From NCBI RefSeq assembly GCF_031179985.1, contig NZ_JAPSHJ010000011.1:43207-107206 (forward strand): a stretch of 64,000 nt of DNA, read 5' to 3'. Position 1 is the stretch's first letter. Each line of letters opens with the position of its first letter. Positions 1 through 9,270 of the stretch are shown piece by piece. The notes beneath the pieces were generated by a model that did no database searches, was not told where the DNA came from, and saw nothing but the letters and a program-made list of their open reading frames with translations. The stretch comes from Arthrobacter sp. Lineage in GTDB: Bacteria; Actinomycetota; Actinomycetes; Actinomycetales; Micrococcaceae. The translations under genes were made by a program, and so were the position numbers.

Positions 1-72
1 TTTACTGGCCGCTGGGCCTCCGCGCCGCCCCGCCACGGCTCATTTGCGAACGTGCGCGTTACAAGGCGCGTG

Positions 73-2277
73 CTACAGCGTGGTGAACTTCAGCACCAAG
101 GCATGCTCAGGGTTGAGGATTGGCATCGGCAGGCCGACCTCCGCGAGGAACCGTCCGGTGGCTTCGGCTCCTGAACTAAGCCAGGAAGGCGCCTGCGTCT
201 GGGTGAAGGTGTGTCCATAATCAGCGTCGCCAGGAGCCGGGAAGATGGCTTCCACCCGGTAGGACTGGCCGGAAACGAGGCCAGGAACGGCAAGTCTTCC
301 GGGTTGTTCGGCGAAACCTGTCCCTGTGCTCACCACCGCAAACAATCCACCGGTTTCACCCGGCTCCGGCAAAGAAGCGGGTATAACTCCGTGGAGCATC
401 AGGGAATCGCTGGGCACGTCCGCCCTGATCATCTGGCCGGAGTGGATCAGGCCGCGGTACTCCTTGTACAAAGCGATGAAGCGCTGAAGTTCTTCACGCT
501 CCGGACCCTGGACTTCGCGGACGTCCCATTCCATCCCGAAATGACCGAACAGGGCGGTGATCGCACGGAAGGACAGATCATGGGTCCGGGCTGTGGTGTG
601 GGATTTCGTGGGACCCACATGGCCGCCGACCAGCTCCGGCGGTACCACCAGCCCGGTCCAGCGCTGGATCGTCTGCCGTTCCAGGGCGTCGTTGCAGTCC
701 GATGCCCAGATCCGGTCGGTGCGCTCGAGGATGCCTAGGTCCACCCGGGCACCCCCTGAAGAGCAGCTCTCGATTTCGACGCCGGGATGCGCCTTGCGGA
801 GCTCATCGAACAACCGGTAGGCGGCAAGCGTCTGTTCGTGGACAGAGGCGCGGCCTGCATGGCCGTGCTCCATCAGGTCACGGTTCTGGTCCCACTTAAG
901 GTAGCTGATCTTGTATTCGCGGAGAAGGGAGTCGATCCGGTCGAAAATGAACTGCCAGGCGTCAGGATTGACGAGGTCAATGATGTGCTGGGACCGCCAC
1001 GGCAACGCCAGCCTGCCGCCGTCCTTATAAGAGGAGCTTGCCGGGCCCACAATCCAGTCCGGGTGTGCCCTGGCCGTGTCCGAGTCCAGGTTGACCATTT
1101 CCGGCTCCACCCAGAGCCCGAACTCCATGCCCCGGGAATTGACGGCATCGATGAGCGGATGGAGTCCGTCAGGCCACAGGGCATCGTCAACGTACCAGTC
1201 GCCGAGGCCTGCCTGGTCGTTACGACGCCCAAGGAACCAGCCGTCGTCGAGCACAAAGCGTTCAACTCCGAGATCAGCGGCGGAATCGGCGAGTTCGATC
1301 AGGGTGTCAAGGCGGTGGTCGAAGTAAACGGCCTCCCAGACATTGAGGACGACGGGCCGGGGTTTTCCGCCACCGGCCGCCGGCAGAACGTGGTGGGGAC
1401 GGGCACGGAACCAGTCGTAGAAGGCCGTGCTGATGCCATCCAGGCCTCGGTCAGAATATGCCGCGAACAGTGCGGGGGTGGTGTAACCGGTTCCGGGCTC
1501 GAGGATCACTTCGGCTGAACCGAGGAGTTCCGAGCCGCCGATCATGGTGCGGCCGTCAGCAATGGTGTCGGCGAACTGTTCGTGGTTGCCGCTCCAGGCC
1601 AGGTGGGTTGCCCAGACCTTGCCGTGGCGGTTGCCGAAGCCCGCGCTCCCGGCAGCGAAGAGCAATGAGGAATCGTGGCCTGTGCGGCCGTGGCGTCCGG
1701 TCCGCACCCACGTCCCTTGCTGGATGGACCGGCGCTGGGGATGGCGTTCGCGGCACCAGCGGCCCGTCAGGTCCAGGAGTTCGACGGCGTCAGGTCCTAC
1801 GGGGAGGACGGTGGCCAGCTCGTCGAGCTGGAACGGAGATGATCCGGTGTTGGTGACGGTGTGCCGCAGCTCCAGCAGACCGCCGTCGTGCAGGGTGAGG
1901 GAGGATTCCACCATAATTCCGGCTTCTTCGTCAGCTTGGACGACGACGGCGGAAGCACCTTTCCCGGGAACGTCACCCGTGGCGACCATGGAGGCTTTCA
2001 CTACCCGCAGCCGAACCGAGAAGTCGAGGCCGGAGACGCCGTCGGAAATCCTGTGGCCGCGAAGGGCGGGGCGTCCGCGCCAGCTGGAGGAGGCCTGGGG
2101 AATCAGGCCTGCGGGAACGGTCGCATCCACGGCCGACGGGGGAATGGGCTCACCGAGGATGGAGAGGTCCGGCAGTGTGGGGCCAAGATCAGCCCCCCAA
2201 TGAATGACCTCAGCCTCCCCGTTGTCGAAGCTCATCACCAGGCTGGTGCCGGTGGAACGGAGGTGCAAAGGATCCAT
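73..2277 (-). CDS. GH36 alpha-galactosidase
   Basis: Predicted cytoplasmic alpha-galactosidase of glycoside hydrolase family 36, removing terminal alpha-galactose from melibiose or raffinose-type sugars. At 734 aa it has the usual family length: an N-terminal beta-sandwich, a (beta/alpha)8 barrel and a C-terminal beta domain. The nucleophile motif KWDQN and the acid/base region SDCNDALERQ are both present, as are the barrel signatures DDGWF and WVEPEMV. I chose the ATG at 2277 (MDPLHL) because AAAGAGA lies just upstream; the frame stays open to 2340 but lacks a ribosome site there. It is the last gene of the minus-strand operon after the binding protein and two permeases, so imported galactosides are probably its substrate. 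Family confidence is high, the exact substrate is inferred. Confidence 0.92.
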   Translation of the reverse strand: MDPLHLRSTGTSLVMSFDNGEAEVIHWGADLGPTLPDLSILGEPIPPSAVDATVPAGLIPQASSSWRGRPALRGHRISDGVSGLDFSVRLRVVKASMVATGDVPGKGASAVVVQADEEAGIMVESSLTLHDGGLLELRHTVTNTGSSPFQLDELATVLPVGPDAVELLDLTGRWCRERHPQRRSIQQGTWVRTGRHGRTGHDSSLLFAAGSAGFGNRHGKVWATHLAWSGNHEQFADTIADGRTMIGGSELLGSAEVILEPGTGYTTPALFAAYSDRGLDGISTAFYDWFRARPHHVLPAAGGGKPRPVVLNVWEAVYFDHRLDTLIELADSAADLGVERFVLDDGWFLGRRNDQAGLGDWYVDDALWPDGLHPLIDAVNSRGMEFGLWVEPEMVNLDSDTARAHPDWIVGPASSSYKDGGRLALPWRSQHIIDLVNPDAWQFIFDRIDSLLREYKISYLKWDQNRDLMEHGHAGRASVHEQTLAAYRLFDELRKAHPGVEIESCSSGGARVDLGILERTDRIWASDCNDALERQTIQRWTGLVVPPELVGGHVGPTKSHTTARTHDLSFRAITALFGHFGMEWDVREVQGPEREELQRFIALYKEYRGLIHSGQMIRADVPSDSLMLHGVIPASLPEPGETGGLFAVVSTGTGFAEQPGRLAVPGLVSGQSYRVEAIFPAPGDADYGHTFTQTQAPSWLSSGAEATGRFLAEVGLPMPILNPEHALVLKFTTL

Positions 2278-2314
2278 TGATAAGTCTCTTTCTTTACAAA
2301 ACATGATCATTGCA

Positions 2315-2359
2315 GGGCCCGCCCTGCGTGCTCGAAACACAAGCGCGCAAAGCGGGCCC
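2315..2359. terminator. Inverted repeat between binding-protein gene and alpha-galactosidase gene
   Basis: GGGCCCGC (2315-2322) and GCGGGCCC (2352-2359) are perfect complements around a 29-nt spacer. It lies in the 102-bp gap between the binding-protein and galactosidase genes. There is no T-run, so it may be an attenuating or RNA-stabilising hairpin that lowers galactosidase expression relative to the binding protein. Weak call. Confidence 0.3.
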
Positions 2360-2379
2360 CGGAACTGCTAGCTGATTTT

Positions 2380-3720
2380 TTACTTGAAGAGCGCGTTGAC
2401 CTGGTCGTTGGCCTGGCTCAACGAGCTGGCCGGCTTCTTGCCCGACAGGACGGCGTCCATGGCAGGCTTCATGATGCCTGTGACCTTGGCGGAGTTGTCA
2501 GCGATCGGGAACAGGAACGTGGTCTCGTCTTTCACGTGGGTGGTGAAGGCACTGACGTCGATGCCCTTATCGGCAAATGCCTTTGCTGCTTTCTCGGAGG
2601 AAGTGCTGATAGCGGGGAATACCACTGCCTTGGAGGCAACGACGTCCTGGCAAGCTGTGGAAGAGAGGTACTCCACCCATTTGACCGAGGCGGCAGGGTT
2701 CTTGGTGCCGGCCCAGATGGAGTCAGCCAGGCCGTTGAACATGCTGGCGCGCTTGCCGTCCGGTCCCTTGGGGGTGGGAGCTATACCGGTTTCGACACCC
2801 TTGTAGCTGGTGTACTGTCCGATCATCCATGAACCATTGGTGTTGATGGCAGCCTTGCCTGCACCAAAGTTGTCAGCCACGCTGGCTCCCACTGTGGTTT
2901 CAAGCTTGGGCATGTAGCCCTTGTCCGCAAGGCCGGACCACCAGGCGATGGTTTCCTGGAACTTGGGATCGTCATAGTTGAATTCCTTGCCCCACGGGTT
3001 CTTGTCCGTGTGCGTCCAGCCCAAGGTGGCGCTGAGGAAGCTCCACTGCGTCTGGCCATCTCCGCCACCGGAGTTTTCCAGGCCAAGACCGTAGACAGCA
3101 ACGTTGTTCTTGTCGAAGCCTGCCTCGTCGCCGCGCTTGCCGTTCTTGTCCACTGTCAGGTGGGCGATGGCCTTTTCGTAGCTGCCGCCGTCCTGGGGGT
3201 TCCAGTCCAGGCCCTTGAGCTGCTCCTCGGTGTACCCGGCGTCGGCGATCAGCTTCTTGTTGTAGAACAGAGCGATGGTGTCCCAGTCCTTCGGGAGGCC
3301 GTAGCGCTTGCCATCTTCAGTGACCCAGAGATCCGTGAGGCCCTTGTTGTAGATCTCAAGGTCCAGCTTGTCGTTCTTGACGGCATCGTCCAAAGCCAGA
3401 AGTTGCTTCTTGGTGGCGAATTCCGGGTACTTTGCCAGGTGGTTTGTGAAGACGTCAGGGGCCGTTCCTGCCACAAAACCGTTGGTCAGGGTGGTCCAGT
3501 AATCGTCCCAGCCGCGCTGGGTGACCTTTACCTTGATGTCGGGATTGGCCTTGGTGAAATCGTCAGCACACTGCTGGTAGGCCGGAAGCTGGTTTGCGTC
3601 CCACAGCCAGTAGTTGATTTCGCCCTTGGCTTCGGTGGATGCCGGTGCAGAGCCTCCGCAGGCGGACAGGGATAGCGCGATGGCTGCGGCGGCAGCGACG
3701 GCGCCGATGGATTTCTTCAT
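2380..3720 (-). CDS. ABC sugar transporter substrate-binding lipoprotein
   Basis: Family 1 extracellular solute-binding protein, 446 aa, the capture component of a carbohydrate ABC importer. The N-terminus is a lipoprotein signal: KKS, a hydrophobic Ala-rich segment, then lipobox LSAC at about residues 18-21 followed by GGS. The mature part has features typical of the class (YWLWDANQ near the start of the mature protein, TNGSWMIGQY in the second lobe, a C-terminal LNQAN-like helix). It precedes alpha-galactosidase and follows two permease genes on the same strand, so the ligand is probably an alpha-galactoside. No ATPase gene is present in this operon, so a shared MsiK-type ATPase encoded elsewhere is likely. 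Confidence 0.92.
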   Translation of the reverse strand: MKKSIGAVAAAAAIALSLSACGGSAPASTEAKGEINYWLWDANQLPAYQQCADDFTKANPDIKVKVTQRGWDDYWTTLTNGFVAGTAPDVFTNHLAKYPEFATKKQLLALDDAVKNDKLDLEIYNKGLTDLWVTEDGKRYGLPKDWDTIALFYNKKLIADAGYTEEQLKGLDWNPQDGGSYEKAIAHLTVDKNGKRGDEAGFDKNNVAVYGLGLENSGGGDGQTQWSFLSATLGWTHTDKNPWGKEFNYDDPKFQETIAWWSGLADKGYMPKLETTVGASVADNFGAGKAAINTNGSWMIGQYTSYKGVETGIAPTPKGPDGKRASMFNGLADSIWAGTKNPAASVKWVEYLSSTACQDVVASKAVVFPAISTSSEKAAKAFADKGIDVSAFTTHVKDETTFLFPIADNSAKVTGIMKPAMDAVLSGKKPASSLSQANDQVNALFK

Positions 3721-3783
3721 GATGGACCTTTCGTTATTGACTTCGAAGCAGTGTGCGGTTGGGGGTGAGAGTGAAGGGTGGGA

Positions 3784-4752
3784 CTATTTGACGCCGGAGA
3801 AGCCGATGGAGTTGACCACCTTCTTGCCGAAGGCGATGAAGAGCAGGAGGACCGGAAGGGCGGCGATAAGGGTGGCCGCCATGAGGCCGCTCCAGTCCGG
3901 GGCGCCCTGTGGCGACTGGGACTTGAAGACACCCAGGCCTACGGTGAGTACCCGGACGTTCTCTTCCTGGCCAACCAGAAGCGGCCAGAAGTACTCATTC
4001 CAGGTGCCGATGAATGTCAGCAAAGCCAGCGTGGCCAGTGGAGCGGCGGCGTTGGGCAGCACGATCTGGAAGAAGATGCGGAATTTTTTGGCGCCGTCCA
4101 GCATGGCCGCTTCTTCGACTTCCCGGGACATACTCATGAAGAACTGGCGCAGGAAGAAGATGGCGAACGGTGTCATGAACAGGAAGGGCAGGATGATGCC
4201 GGCGTAGGTGTTCAGGAGGCCCAGGTTCTTGATCATCAGGAAGTTGGGCAGGGCCGTGAAGATCGGCGGCACCATCATGGTGGCCAGGAACAGCGCGAAC
4301 ACTTTCTCTCTGCCTGGCCAGCGCAGCCGGGAAAAGGCATAGGCGGCCATGGCGCTGAAGAAAACCTGGCCGGCAGTGACCAGTGTGGACACGATGATCG
4401 AGTTTCGGAGGTACCACCAGAAGTTGATGGCGGCGCCGGAGCCGCCCTCAGCTATGGCTTCCTCCGGGGACTGCAGGCCAAGAACGCGTTTGAAGGCGCC
4501 CCAGCTGAAGTCAGCCGGCAGGAGGTTGCCTGCGTTGCCAGCGAGGGAGTGGTTGCTGGAAAGTGCGGTTCGAAGCATCCACAGGAACGGTGCAATGGTG
4601 ACGATCAGCGCGATGACAACCAGGGCCCAGGCTCCGGCTCGGCCCCAGTTGATGGGCTTGCGCGGCTTTATGACGGGTCGGATCGACGAATCAGCATTGT
4701 GGCGGGCGGAGGGCTGCCCTGCATCTTGACGGGAAGGAGACGTAGTAGTCAT
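3784..4752 (-). CDS. ABC sugar transporter permease, MalG type
   Basis: Inner-membrane permease of the carbohydrate uptake-1 class, 322 aa with about six membrane segments after a roughly 45-residue cytoplasmic N-terminus. The EAA loop that docks the ATPase is visible as EEAAMLDGAKKFRIFFQIVLP near residues 225-245, and WNEYFWPLLV follows it, as in MalG proteins. It ends with the usual short tail VVNSIGFSGVK. It sits 11 bp downstream of the MalF-type permease and 63 bp before the binding-protein gene, so the three form one transporter operon. Confidence 0.92.
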   Translation of the reverse strand: MTTTSPSRQDAGQPSARHNADSSIRPVIKPRKPINWGRAGAWALVVIALIVTIAPFLWMLRTALSSNHSLAGNAGNLLPADFSWGAFKRVLGLQSPEEAIAEGGSGAAINFWWYLRNSIIVSTLVTAGQVFFSAMAAYAFSRLRWPGREKVFALFLATMMVPPIFTALPNFLMIKNLGLLNTYAGIILPFLFMTPFAIFFLRQFFMSMSREVEEAAMLDGAKKFRIFFQIVLPNAAAPLATLALLTFIGTWNEYFWPLLVGQEENVRVLTVGLGVFKSQSPQGAPDWSGLMAATLIAALPVLLLFIAFGKKVVNSIGFSGVK

Positions 4753-4763
4753 TGCGGGGTTCC

Positions 4764-5714
4764 TTAGTCCAGATCCGATTCATTGCCCTTGAGGAACTTC
4801 ATTTGGATGAAGGCCACCAGGGCGAGGATGACGAAGAGAATGACGGACAGTGCAGAGGCGTACCCGAAGTCAGATTCGGTGAAGGCCTTCTGGTAGATGT
4901 ACATCTGGATCACCCGCGAGGCGTTGATGGGGCCGCCGGCTGTGGTGACGGCCACTGTATCGAAGACCTGGAACGATCCGATCACGGTGACTACCAGGAC
5001 GAGTACCAGGACGGGGCGCAGGAGCGGGATGGTGATGCCCCAGAAGGTTCTGGCCGGCGAAGCGCCATCCAGGGAGGCTACTTCGTAGACGTGCTGTGGA
5101 ATGGCCTGGAGTCCGGCAAAGATCAGCAGGGCGGTGTAACCCATGTGGCGCCAGACGTTGACAGCCGCGATGGTCGGGATGGCCCATTGCTCGCTACCGA
5201 AGAACGCGATGCGGGGGAGCCCGGTCCAGCTGATGATCTCGTTCACGATACCCAGCTGGTAGTCGAGCATCCAGAACCACAGGAGCGCAACGATCACGTT
5301 GGCCACGAGGAACGGCAACAAGAGGGCGCCGCGGATGAAAGTTGACTTCGCAACACGGTGCATGAGGAGGGCCAGGCCCAGGGCAATGACTGTCTGGAAT
5401 CCGATGTTGATTGCCACGTACTGAACGGTCACCGCCATAGAGTTCCAGAAGAGCTCGTCGGTAAAAATTGAGGTGTAGTTCTCGAGACCGATCCAGGTGG
5501 GGTCACCGAGGATGCTGTACTCGGTGAAGCTGAGGTAGATCCCGCGGATGGTGGGGATCAGGAAGAAGACGACGAAGCCGATCATCGCCGGGAATATGAA
5601 CACCAGTGCCATTTTGAGGTCACCGATGCCGCGCCCATTGCGGACCGGAGCACTAGTCCCGGCCTTCTTCGTTCCGCCCGCTGGCGGGTCAGGAAGTTTA
5701 GTGATGGTGGTCAT
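4764..5714 (-). CDS. ABC sugar transporter permease, MalF type
   Basis: Partner permease of the galactoside importer, 316 aa, about six membrane helices. The EAA loop reads EVASLDGASPARTFWGITIPLL. The frame is open up to 5792 but the ATG at 5714 (MTTITKLPDP) has GGAAGG eight bases upstream and is preferred. It is the first gene of the minus-strand operon; a promoter and operator lie 45-75 bp upstream. The order permease, permease, binding protein, alpha-galactosidase differs from the common binding-protein-first order. Confidence 0.9.
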   Translation of the reverse strand: MTTITKLPDPPAGGTKKAGTSAPVRNGRGIGDLKMALVFIFPAMIGFVVFFLIPTIRGIYLSFTEYSILGDPTWIGLENYTSIFTDELFWNSMAVTVQYVAINIGFQTVIALGLALLMHRVAKSTFIRGALLLPFLVANVIVALLWFWMLDYQLGIVNEIISWTGLPRIAFFGSEQWAIPTIAAVNVWRHMGYTALLIFAGLQAIPQHVYEVASLDGASPARTFWGITIPLLRPVLVLVLVVTVIGSFQVFDTVAVTTAGGPINASRVIQMYIYQKAFTESDFGYASALSVILFVILALVAFIQMKFLKGNESDLD

Positions 5715-5757
5715 CGTCGACCTTCCGTAGGTGTGACATGGATAACAGCTGGGAGTG

Positions 5758-5786
5758 AATCTACACGAGTAGAAAGAGGGTGGCAA
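5758..5786 (-). promoter_or_regulatory. Sigma-A-type promoter of the galactoside operon
   Basis: On the minus strand TTGCCA (5786-5781) and TAGATT (5763-5758) are separated by exactly 17 bp, a good vegetative promoter, 44 bp upstream of the first permease start. The operator palindrome at 5760-5773 overlaps the -10 box, a repressor geometry. Confidence 0.55.
5760..5773. promoter_or_regulatory. Palindromic operator for the galactoside operon
   Basis: TCTACACGAGTAGA is a perfect inverted repeat with 5-bp arms around ACGA. It covers the -10 box of the minus-strand promoter. A LacI-family repressor, probably the one encoded at 7139-8170, is the natural candidate to bind it. Confidence 0.5.
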
Positions 5787-5836
5787 GAGCAATTTCTTTT
5801 ATTTCCATGAAGAAGTTGTCATTGGCTGCATGTCTG

Positions 5837-5850
5837 TTGACTCGAGTAGA
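5837..5850. promoter_or_regulatory. Second operator-like site before the oxidoreductase gene
   Basis: TTGACTCGAGTAGA shares the right half CGAGTAGA with the perfect site at 5760-5773, but its left arm is degenerate. TTGACT (5837-5842) and TAACAC (5859-5864) with 16 bp between them could be the rightward promoter, in which case the site covers the -35 box. Weak alone, supported by its partner. Confidence 0.35.
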
Positions 5851-5921
5851 TGCCGATGTAACACTGGGAACCAGTTGCTGCCCGCCCGGGCAGCCGGATT
5901 GAAACCATTCATGGAGGAACA

Positions 5922-7124
5922 ATGGCGTTTTCGTTGGGGGTCGTAGGGGCGGGGCAATTCGGGGGGCAGTTTTCCCACCTTTTCAGGCTTCACCCCGGCG
6001 TGAGCAGCGTGGTTGTAGTGGACGAACTTCCGGAAAGGGCTGCGTCCGCGTGTAAGCAGTGGGGCCTCGACGGCGTTCTGGACAGTTTCGAGGATCTCCT
6101 GGCATCCGACGTCGAAGCCGTTGCGGTCTTTACCCAGCGTTGGACGCACGGACCCTTGGTGGAGCGGGCACTGCGCGCCGGCAAAGACGTCTATTCGGCT
6201 GTTCCGATGGCTGTCTCCGAAGAGGAGATCTCGCGGATCATCGACGCCGTCCGCGAGACCGGGAACGTCTACATGATGGGCGAAACGAGTTACTACAACC
6301 CGGCCACCGTCTACGCACGGGAGCAGCATGCCGCCGGGCGCTTTGGCCGCGTCTTCTACTCCGAGGGGGACTACGTCCACGACATGGACCTCGGCTTTTA
6401 CGATGCCTACCGCTACAGCGGCGGCGAAAGCTGGAAAGAGACTGCGAGCTACCCGCCCATGCTTTACCCGACGCATGCCATCGGAGGGGTTTTGGGGGCC
6501 GTTCCTTCCCATGCTGTCAGCGTGAGCTGCGTCGGAGTAAGTGATGACCGCGGTGACGGTGTTTTCGACAAGGGTGTCAGCATGTTCGGCAACGACTTCT
6601 CCAATGCCACGGCCCTATTTGAACTGAACGACGGCGGAGTGATGCGGACCAACGAAATGCGACGTGTGGGCTACCCCTCGCATATCCGTGAATCGCGCTT
6701 CAGGTTCTTCGGCACAGAGGCAAGCCTGGAGCAGTTGGCCCACGTTACTGTGTGGCAGGACAAGAAGGACGTCCAGGACATCTCCGCCCTGATGGAGACC
6801 CGGCCCAGTATTCCGCTGGATGACCCCTCGCTTGCCAACGTTGCCCCGGAACTGCGCGACGCTTTCGTTTCGGGCCTGGCACCCGTGCACGATCCCGGCC
6901 GGCTTCCGGAAGAATTCCGCGGTGCCCCCAACGGCCATGAGGGAAGCCATCATTTCCTGGTTGACGACTTCGTCACAGCCGTCAACAACCGCAGCCTGCC
7001 GCCGGTGAACGCATGGGTGGCGGCCCGGTTCACCCTGCCGGGGATCGTGGCCCATGAGTCTGCCCTCAACGGCGGTGAGCGCCTTCCCATCCGGGACTTT
7101 GGCGATGCTCCGCCGACTCTCTAG
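5922..7124 (+). CDS. Gfo/Idh/MocA family oxidoreductase
   Basis: NAD(P)-dependent sugar oxidoreductase, 400 aa. The Rossmann nucleotide loop is at the N-terminus (VVGAGQFGGQF), followed by the family's (alpha/beta) substrate domain; YSAVPMAVS replaces the usual EKP region, so the common catalytic EKP lysine motif is not conserved. GGAGGAAC precedes the ATG at 5922. It is divergent from the galactoside importer and followed 14 bp later by a LacI regulator. It may oxidise galactose or a derivative, but the altered motif makes the reaction uncertain. Confidence 0.85.
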   Translation: MAFSLGVVGAGQFGGQFSHLFRLHPGVSSVVVVDELPERAASACKQWGLDGVLDSFEDLLASDVEAVAVFTQRWTHGPLVERALRAGKDVYSAVPMAVSEEEISRIIDAVRETGNVYMMGETSYYNPATVYAREQHAAGRFGRVFYSEGDYVHDMDLGFYDAYRYSGGESWKETASYPPMLYPTHAIGGVLGAVPSHAVSVSCVGVSDDRGDGVFDKGVSMFGNDFSNATALFELNDGGVMRTNEMRRVGYPSHIRESRFRFFGTEASLEQLAHVTVWQDKKDVQDISALMETRPSIPLDDPSLANVAPELRDAFVSGLAPVHDPGRLPEEFRGAPNGHEGSHHFLVDDFVTAVNNRSLPPVNAWVAARFTLPGIVAHESALNGGERLPIRDFGDAPPTL

Positions 7125-7138
7125 CTAGGATCTAAGTC

Positions 7139-8170
7139 ATGACGACTCCCACATTGCAGGCTCCTCGCGGCCCGGTAACCCGGAAGGATGTTGCCCGGTA
7201 CGCAGGCGTAAGCACCGCCGTCGTCAGTTATGTCGTGAATGGTGGTCCTAAGAAAGTGGCCCCGGCGACGGAAGCCAAAGTGCAGGATGCCATCCGGGTA
7301 CTCGGCTACCGTCCCAACGCTGCCGCGCGTGCACTGAAGCTGGGTTCCAGTGAAACCATCGGCCTGGTGATCCCGGATAACAGCAACCCGTTCTTCTCCT
7401 TGCTCTCCCACGCCGTGGAAGATGCTGCCGCGGAGTGCGGATATGCCCTGGTCCTGACAAATTCTGACGGAAGCGTCGCCAAGGAGCGCCGTCATATCCG
7501 AAACCTGGCTGCCCGCCAGGTGGACGGCGTTGTGCTGGCCAGTGTGCTTTTTGAGCCGGACCTCGTGGAACTGGACGACGCCGATATCCCGGCGGTACTC
7601 CTGAACCATGGGGATGCGGCCCCGGGCTTCAGCAGCGTCGGCGTCGACCTGGCTGAGGGAGCGCGGATCGCCGTTGAGCATCTGGTCGGCCATGGGCACA
7701 CCAATATTGGCTTGGCCATGGGGACCAACACCGCCAATGACGTGGACGGCCGTGAAAAGGGATGGCTGCAGGCGCTCTCGGATGCCGGGCTGCTGGAGGG
7801 GCCGATCGTCCGCGGACCCTTTTCGCGGGCGGGCGGCTATGCTGCCGGTCAGCGGCTGCTGGCGTCCGCGAACAGGCCGACGGCGATTTTTGCCAGCTCA
7901 GACATGCAGGCCATCGGAATTCTCCGGGCGATCCACGAGGCCGGGGTCTCTGTCCCCGGGGACATCGCGGTGGCTTCTTTCGACGGCTCCGTTGAAGCGG
8001 AGTACAGCTGGCCGGCCCTCACCACCGTGGAGCAGCCGGTCAAGGCCATGGCGGAAGCCGCAGTCAGTGCCTTGATCGGGGCCGATCGAGGTAAGCCGGC
8101 CGGGCACCAGCTGTTTCCCACGAAGTTGCTGGTACGCCAGTCCTGCGGGTGCAGCAGGACGGTGCCCTAG
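7139..8170 (+). CDS. LacI-family transcriptional regulator
   Basis: 343 aa repressor. Residues about 14-35 form the helix-turn-helix (TRKDVARYAGVSTAVVSYVV), the hinge helix follows (RPNAAARALKLG), and the rest is a periplasmic-binding-protein-like effector domain (GLVIPDNSNPFFS). AGGA lies eight bases before the ATG. It probably controls the divergent galactoside operon through the sites at 5760-5773 and 5837-5850; that link is inferred from position. Confidence 0.93.
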   Translation: MTTPTLQAPRGPVTRKDVARYAGVSTAVVSYVVNGGPKKVAPATEAKVQDAIRVLGYRPNAAARALKLGSSETIGLVIPDNSNPFFSLLSHAVEDAAAECGYALVLTNSDGSVAKERRHIRNLAARQVDGVVLASVLFEPDLVELDDADIPAVLLNHGDAAPGFSSVGVDLAEGARIAVEHLVGHGHTNIGLAMGTNTANDVDGREKGWLQALSDAGLLEGPIVRGPFSRAGGYAAGQRLLASANRPTAIFASSDMQAIGILRAIHEAGVSVPGDIAVASFDGSVEAEYSWPALTTVEQPVKAMAEAAVSALIGADRGKPAGHQLFPTKLLVRQSCGCSRTVP

Positions 8171-8215
8171 AGCCTGCGCTCCGGCGCCCGGGCCTGTGCT
8201 CTTAGGCCTGGGTTC

Positions 8216-9019
8216 TTACGCCTGAGCCGGAGCCAGTTCGGCAATCCGCAGCCTGCTGACCTGCTCCTGAAGGCTGCGTTGGGCGTCGGCGCCCAGCCCT
8301 GAATCGCTGATGACTTCATCGGCCTCGTCAAGTCTGGCGATGGTGCTGATTCCCAGAGTGCCCCACTTGGTATGGTCAGCCAGAACCACCACTTTCCTGG
8401 CCGATTCCATAAATGCCCTGTTGGTTTCAGCTTCCTGCAGGTTTGGCGTAGTGAACCCCGCCTCTGCGTCCATCCCGTGGACGCCCAGGAACAGGATGTC
8501 CAGGTGCAGCTGCCGGAGTGCCGCCGTGGCAATTGGCCCCACAAGCGCGTCCGACGGCGTGCGCTCACCGCCGATGAGGATCACGGTGGAGCGTGCACGG
8601 TTGGACCCGGCCGGTACATCCGTGTAGAAAAGATCGGCGATGCGAACCGAGTTGGTGACTACGGTGATTCGTGGGCCAGCGGCGAGTTCGCGCGCCAGCG
8701 CCCACGTTGTGGTCCCGGCGCTTAGCCCTACGGCCATTCCTTCCTGAACCAGGGACGCGGCCTCCAAAGCGATGGCGCTCTTCTCCGCCGTCAGCTGGGT
8801 GGACTTCAGTTCGAAGCCCGGCTCGTGGGTACTGGCATCGCCCGGAAGTTTCGCGCCGCCATGGATCCGTTCCACCTGCCCAGCTTCTTCCAGGAGATCG
8901 ATGTCCCTGCGAACGGTCATCAGGGAGACACCCAGTTGCTGGGCGAGCTCGGAGACCCGCACTATCCGATCGCGCTGGACTGCATCCACGATGGCTTGGT
9001 GACGTGCTGCGGCGAGCAT
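8216..9019 (-). CDS. DeoR/GlpR-family transcriptional regulator
   Basis: 267 aa regulator. An N-terminal winged helix-turn-helix (RIVRVSELAQQLGVSLMTVR, then RDIDLLEEAG) is followed by a DeoRC phosphosugar-sensing domain with VGLSAGTTTWALARELA. It converges on the LacI gene at 8170. Its target is not visible here; sugar-phosphate control is the family norm. Confidence 0.92.
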   Translation of the reverse strand: MLAAARHQAIVDAVQRDRIVRVSELAQQLGVSLMTVRRDIDLLEEAGQVERIHGGAKLPGDASTHEPGFELKSTQLTAEKSAIALEAASLVQEGMAVGLSAGTTTWALARELAAGPRITVVTNSVRIADLFYTDVPAGSNRARSTVILIGGERTPSDALVGPIATAALRQLHLDILFLGVHGMDAEAGFTTPNLQEAETNRAFMESARKVVVLADHTKWGTLGISTIARLDEADEVISDSGLGADAQRSLQEQVSRLRIAELAPAQA

Positions 9020-9270
9020 CTCAGCGGAATCCTTAAGGCAGGGAACAAGGCTGGTCCCAGTCTAGGCATCACGATGACGCGAGGGGGTCATCCTCCGCGT
9101 GCTGCTCGTTCCGTCCCCGCCTTCCCCTTGCCTCGCAAGCTCGGCAAGGGAGCCCTGACGGCGTGGGCCCATGAGGACGATGCCGGATAACTCCCACTCG
9201 TGAACCCGCAATAGTAGCCCGCAACCCCTCTGCGCTGCTTGGAAACCCCGCTGAATGCCCCCGCCTTTCC

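Noticed and set aside
1-72. Possible 3' end of another gene at the left edge
   Set aside because: All frames close quickly or lack support; only a 13-codon frame is present, so no feature is claimed.
787-1518. 243-codon plus-strand frame opposite the alpha-galactosidase gene
   Set aside because: Antisense of conserved GH36 barrel sequence; composition reflects third-position GC only.
5799-6512. 237-codon minus-strand frame covering the operator region and start of the oxidoreductase gene
   Set aside because: It overlaps a clear promoter/operator and is antisense to a conserved Rossmann domain.
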